The notes beneath the pieces were generated by a model, which worked only from the letters and a program-made list of their open reading frames with translations, was not told the DNA's origin and searched no databases. Positions 11,791 to 12,957 of a stretch of 12,957 bases of DNA are shown one piece after another. The stretch's first letter is position 1; each line of letters opens with the position of its first letter. This stretch comes from Coriobacteriales bacterium (GTDB taxonomy: Bacteria; Actinomycetota; Coriobacteriia; Coriobacteriales; UBA8131): contig JAISUQ010000121.1 in assembly GCA_031272005.1 (NCBI GenBank), positions 1 through 12,957 on the forward strand. Direction: 5' to 3'. The position numbers and the translations under genes were made by a program.

Positions 11791-12957
11791 ATGGAGCTGC
11801 CGCGGGTTCAGCTTCTGACAGTTGAGCTCTATTTGCCGAGAAAGGTGCCACAATTGCAGCTTTTGCGCGAGACCAGGTCGGTCTGTCCGGTTTGCTTGAA
11901 GGTGTTGTCTGCCCGGTTGTATCAACGCGACGGGCAGGTCTATCTGGAGAAGGAATGCCCGGAGCACGGGGCGTTTTCGACCATGGTTTGGGGTGAGGGC
12001 CTGGATTATCATGCCTGGATGCAAAACAGGCCAAACTTGGACGAAGCAGGCGCTGGCGATATTGCACAGTCCACAGCTCCCTGCCCACAGGGTTGTGCGG
12101 ACTGCAGCCAGCATGCCGTGCGTCCCTGCTGCGTGTTGCTGGAGGTCACAGCGCGTTGTAACCTGGGCTGCCCGGTCTGCTTCGCTTCGGCAACTGCCAG
12201 CGAGCAAAGCCCATACAACAGCAGCACCCAAGGCCATGACCTGGCCGCAGAGTCTGGCTGTGGCAAAGACCCCAGTCTGGCCGATATCGCCCTGCGCCTG
12301 GAGCGGTTGTACGCCCAAGCTGGCGCCTGCCACATCCAGCTATCCGGCGGTGAACCCACCTTACGCGACGACCTGCCGGAGATTATCGGTCTCGGTCGCC
12401 GATTCGGCTTCAGCTACTTCCAGCTGAACACCAACGGGCTGCGGTTGGCTGCCGAGCCGGTGTTGGCCAAAAACCTCAAGGCTGCCGGTCTGACTTGCGT
12501 CTTTCTGCAATTCGATGGCGTCACGGAGCAGCCTTACCGACTTCTGCGCGGGCAGGCGCTGTTGGCCGCCAAGCAACAGGCCATCGCCAACTGTGCCGCC
12601 GCCCGTCTGCCGGTGGTTTTGGTACCAACTGTGGCCAAAGGCATCAACTGCGATCAGGCCTGGGCAATCATCCGCTATGGCATCAGCCTCAGCCCGGTTG
12701 TGCGTGGCGTGCACTTCCAACCCTTAAGCTTCTTCGGTCGCTGCCCATTCGACCCTGTTGAACAGCGCATTACCATCCCCGAGCTGCTGATGCTGCTTGA
12801 AGAGCAGAGTAATGCCCAGATTCTCGCCAAACACTTCACCGGTGGCAGCGTGGAGAATCCATATTGCTCATTTAATGCCAATTACCTGATAGCCGATGAT
12901 GGCGAGCTGGAGCATCTCGGCGGCGGCTCATCATGCTGTGGCAGCAATGATCCCGTG
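11791..12957 (+). CDS. trsS: Radical SAM protein, TrsS type (3' end outside the window)
   Basis: 389 codons are visible, and the frame is open to the last base. The N-terminal zinc-ribbon-like domain has Cys32 and Cys35 (VCPVC) and CPEHG at 56-60, as in the COG1964 / tetraether-synthase-like radical SAM group. A Cys cluster follows (98, 102, 105, 113, 114). The radical SAM core has Cys123-x3-Cys127-x2-Cys130 for the [4Fe-4S] cluster and SGGEPT at 185-190 for SAM binding. A Gly-rich segment with vicinal cysteines, SSCCGS (380-385), comes late. I recall related proteins named radical SAM (seleno)protein TrsS next to DVU_1555 and DVU_1557 family genes. The substrate is unknown. No good ribosome site precedes ATG 11791, and TATAAT overlaps it, so GTG 11845 or TTG 11833 are alternative starts. 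Confidence 0.85.
   Translation, partial: MELPRVQLLTVELYLPRKVPQLQLLRETRSVCPVCLKVLSARLYQRDGQVYLEKECPEHGAFSTMVWGEGLDYHAWMQNRPNLDEAGAGDIAQSTAPCPQGCADCSQHAVRPCCVLLEVTARCNLGCPVCFASATASEQSPYNSSTQGHDLAAESGCGKDPSLADIALRLERLYAQAGACHIQLSGGEPTLRDDLPEIIGLGRRFGFSYFQLNTNGLRLAAEPVLAKNLKAAGLTCVFLQFDGVTEQPYRLLRGQALLAAKQQAIANCAAARLPVVLVPTVAKGINCDQAWAIIRYGISLSPVVRGVHFQPLSFFGRCPFDPVEQRITIPELLMLLEEQSNAQILAKHFTGGSVENPYCSFNANYLIADDGELEHLGGGSSCCGSNDPV

Noticed and set aside
543..12957. In-frame TGA (selenocysteine) codons in the Cys-rich proteins
   Set aside because: All motif positions checked in the DVU_1555-, DVU_1557-, MOP- and TrsS-type proteins are encoded by TGC or TGT, and no gene is interrupted by TGA.
1..12957. 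CRISPR arrays, tRNA or rRNA genes, transposases
   Set aside because: No regularly spaced direct repeats, no cloverleaf-like segments and no transposase or integrase frames were recognised by reading both strands.

Overview
The window (about 60% GC, with AT-rich gaps between transcription units) looks like chromosomal DNA of a strictly anaerobic bacterium, most likely a Desulfobacterota member of the Desulfovibrio / Desulfuromonas / Pelobacter type. The reasons are a close full-length match to the molybdenum aldehyde oxidoreductase (MOP) first studied in Desulfovibrio gigas, a HydBC/HndABC-like NADH module, CCG-domain (heterodisulfide-reductase-like) proteins, and several members of a gene set I know from the Desulfovibrio vulgaris DVU_1551-1559 neighbourhood. 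The species cannot be named from the sequence.

Layout. 1-225 is the 3' end of uvrC. 226-542 is an AT-rich leader with small dyads, a possible 44-codon leader ORF and a terminator-like hairpin just before the first gene. 543-9593 is one tight plus-strand operon of seven genes. In order they encode a small CxxC redox/zinc-ribbon protein (DVU_1557 type), a HycB/CooF-like protein with four [4Fe-4S] motifs, the 904-residue molybdopterin aldehyde oxidoreductase, a 794-residue GltD-like FAD / ferredoxin / double-CCG fusion, a NuoE-like [2Fe-2S] subunit, a NuoF-like NADH/FMN subunit with extra Fe-S domains, and a NuoG/HydA-like Fe-S subunit without a hydrogenase domain. 9594-9799 is a gap between convergent genes, dominated by a long near-perfect hairpin. 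9800-11669 is a minus-strand operon of three genes, transcribed as C-GCAxxG-C-C protein (DVU_1555 type), class V aminotransferase / cysteine desulfurase, and an unrecognised 96-residue protein. A divergent intergenic region follows. From 11791 to the window end runs the plus-strand 5' part of a radical SAM protein of the TrsS type.

How they may work together (inference). The MOP enzyme oxidises an aldehyde to a carboxylate and passes electrons through its two [2Fe-2S] clusters to the polyferredoxin and on to an NAD(H)-reactive NuoEFG-like module. The FAD/CCG fusion protein could provide a second acceptor or donor branch. This would be an NAD-linked, possibly bifurcating or confurcating, molybdenum aldehyde oxidoreductase complex. 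The divergent genes (desulfurase, Cys-rich protein, radical SAM protein) look like a maturation or cofactor-modification set. One plausible job is sulfuration or another modification of the molybdenum cofactor. The co-occurrence of these families is known, but to my knowledge the biochemical role of the set is not.
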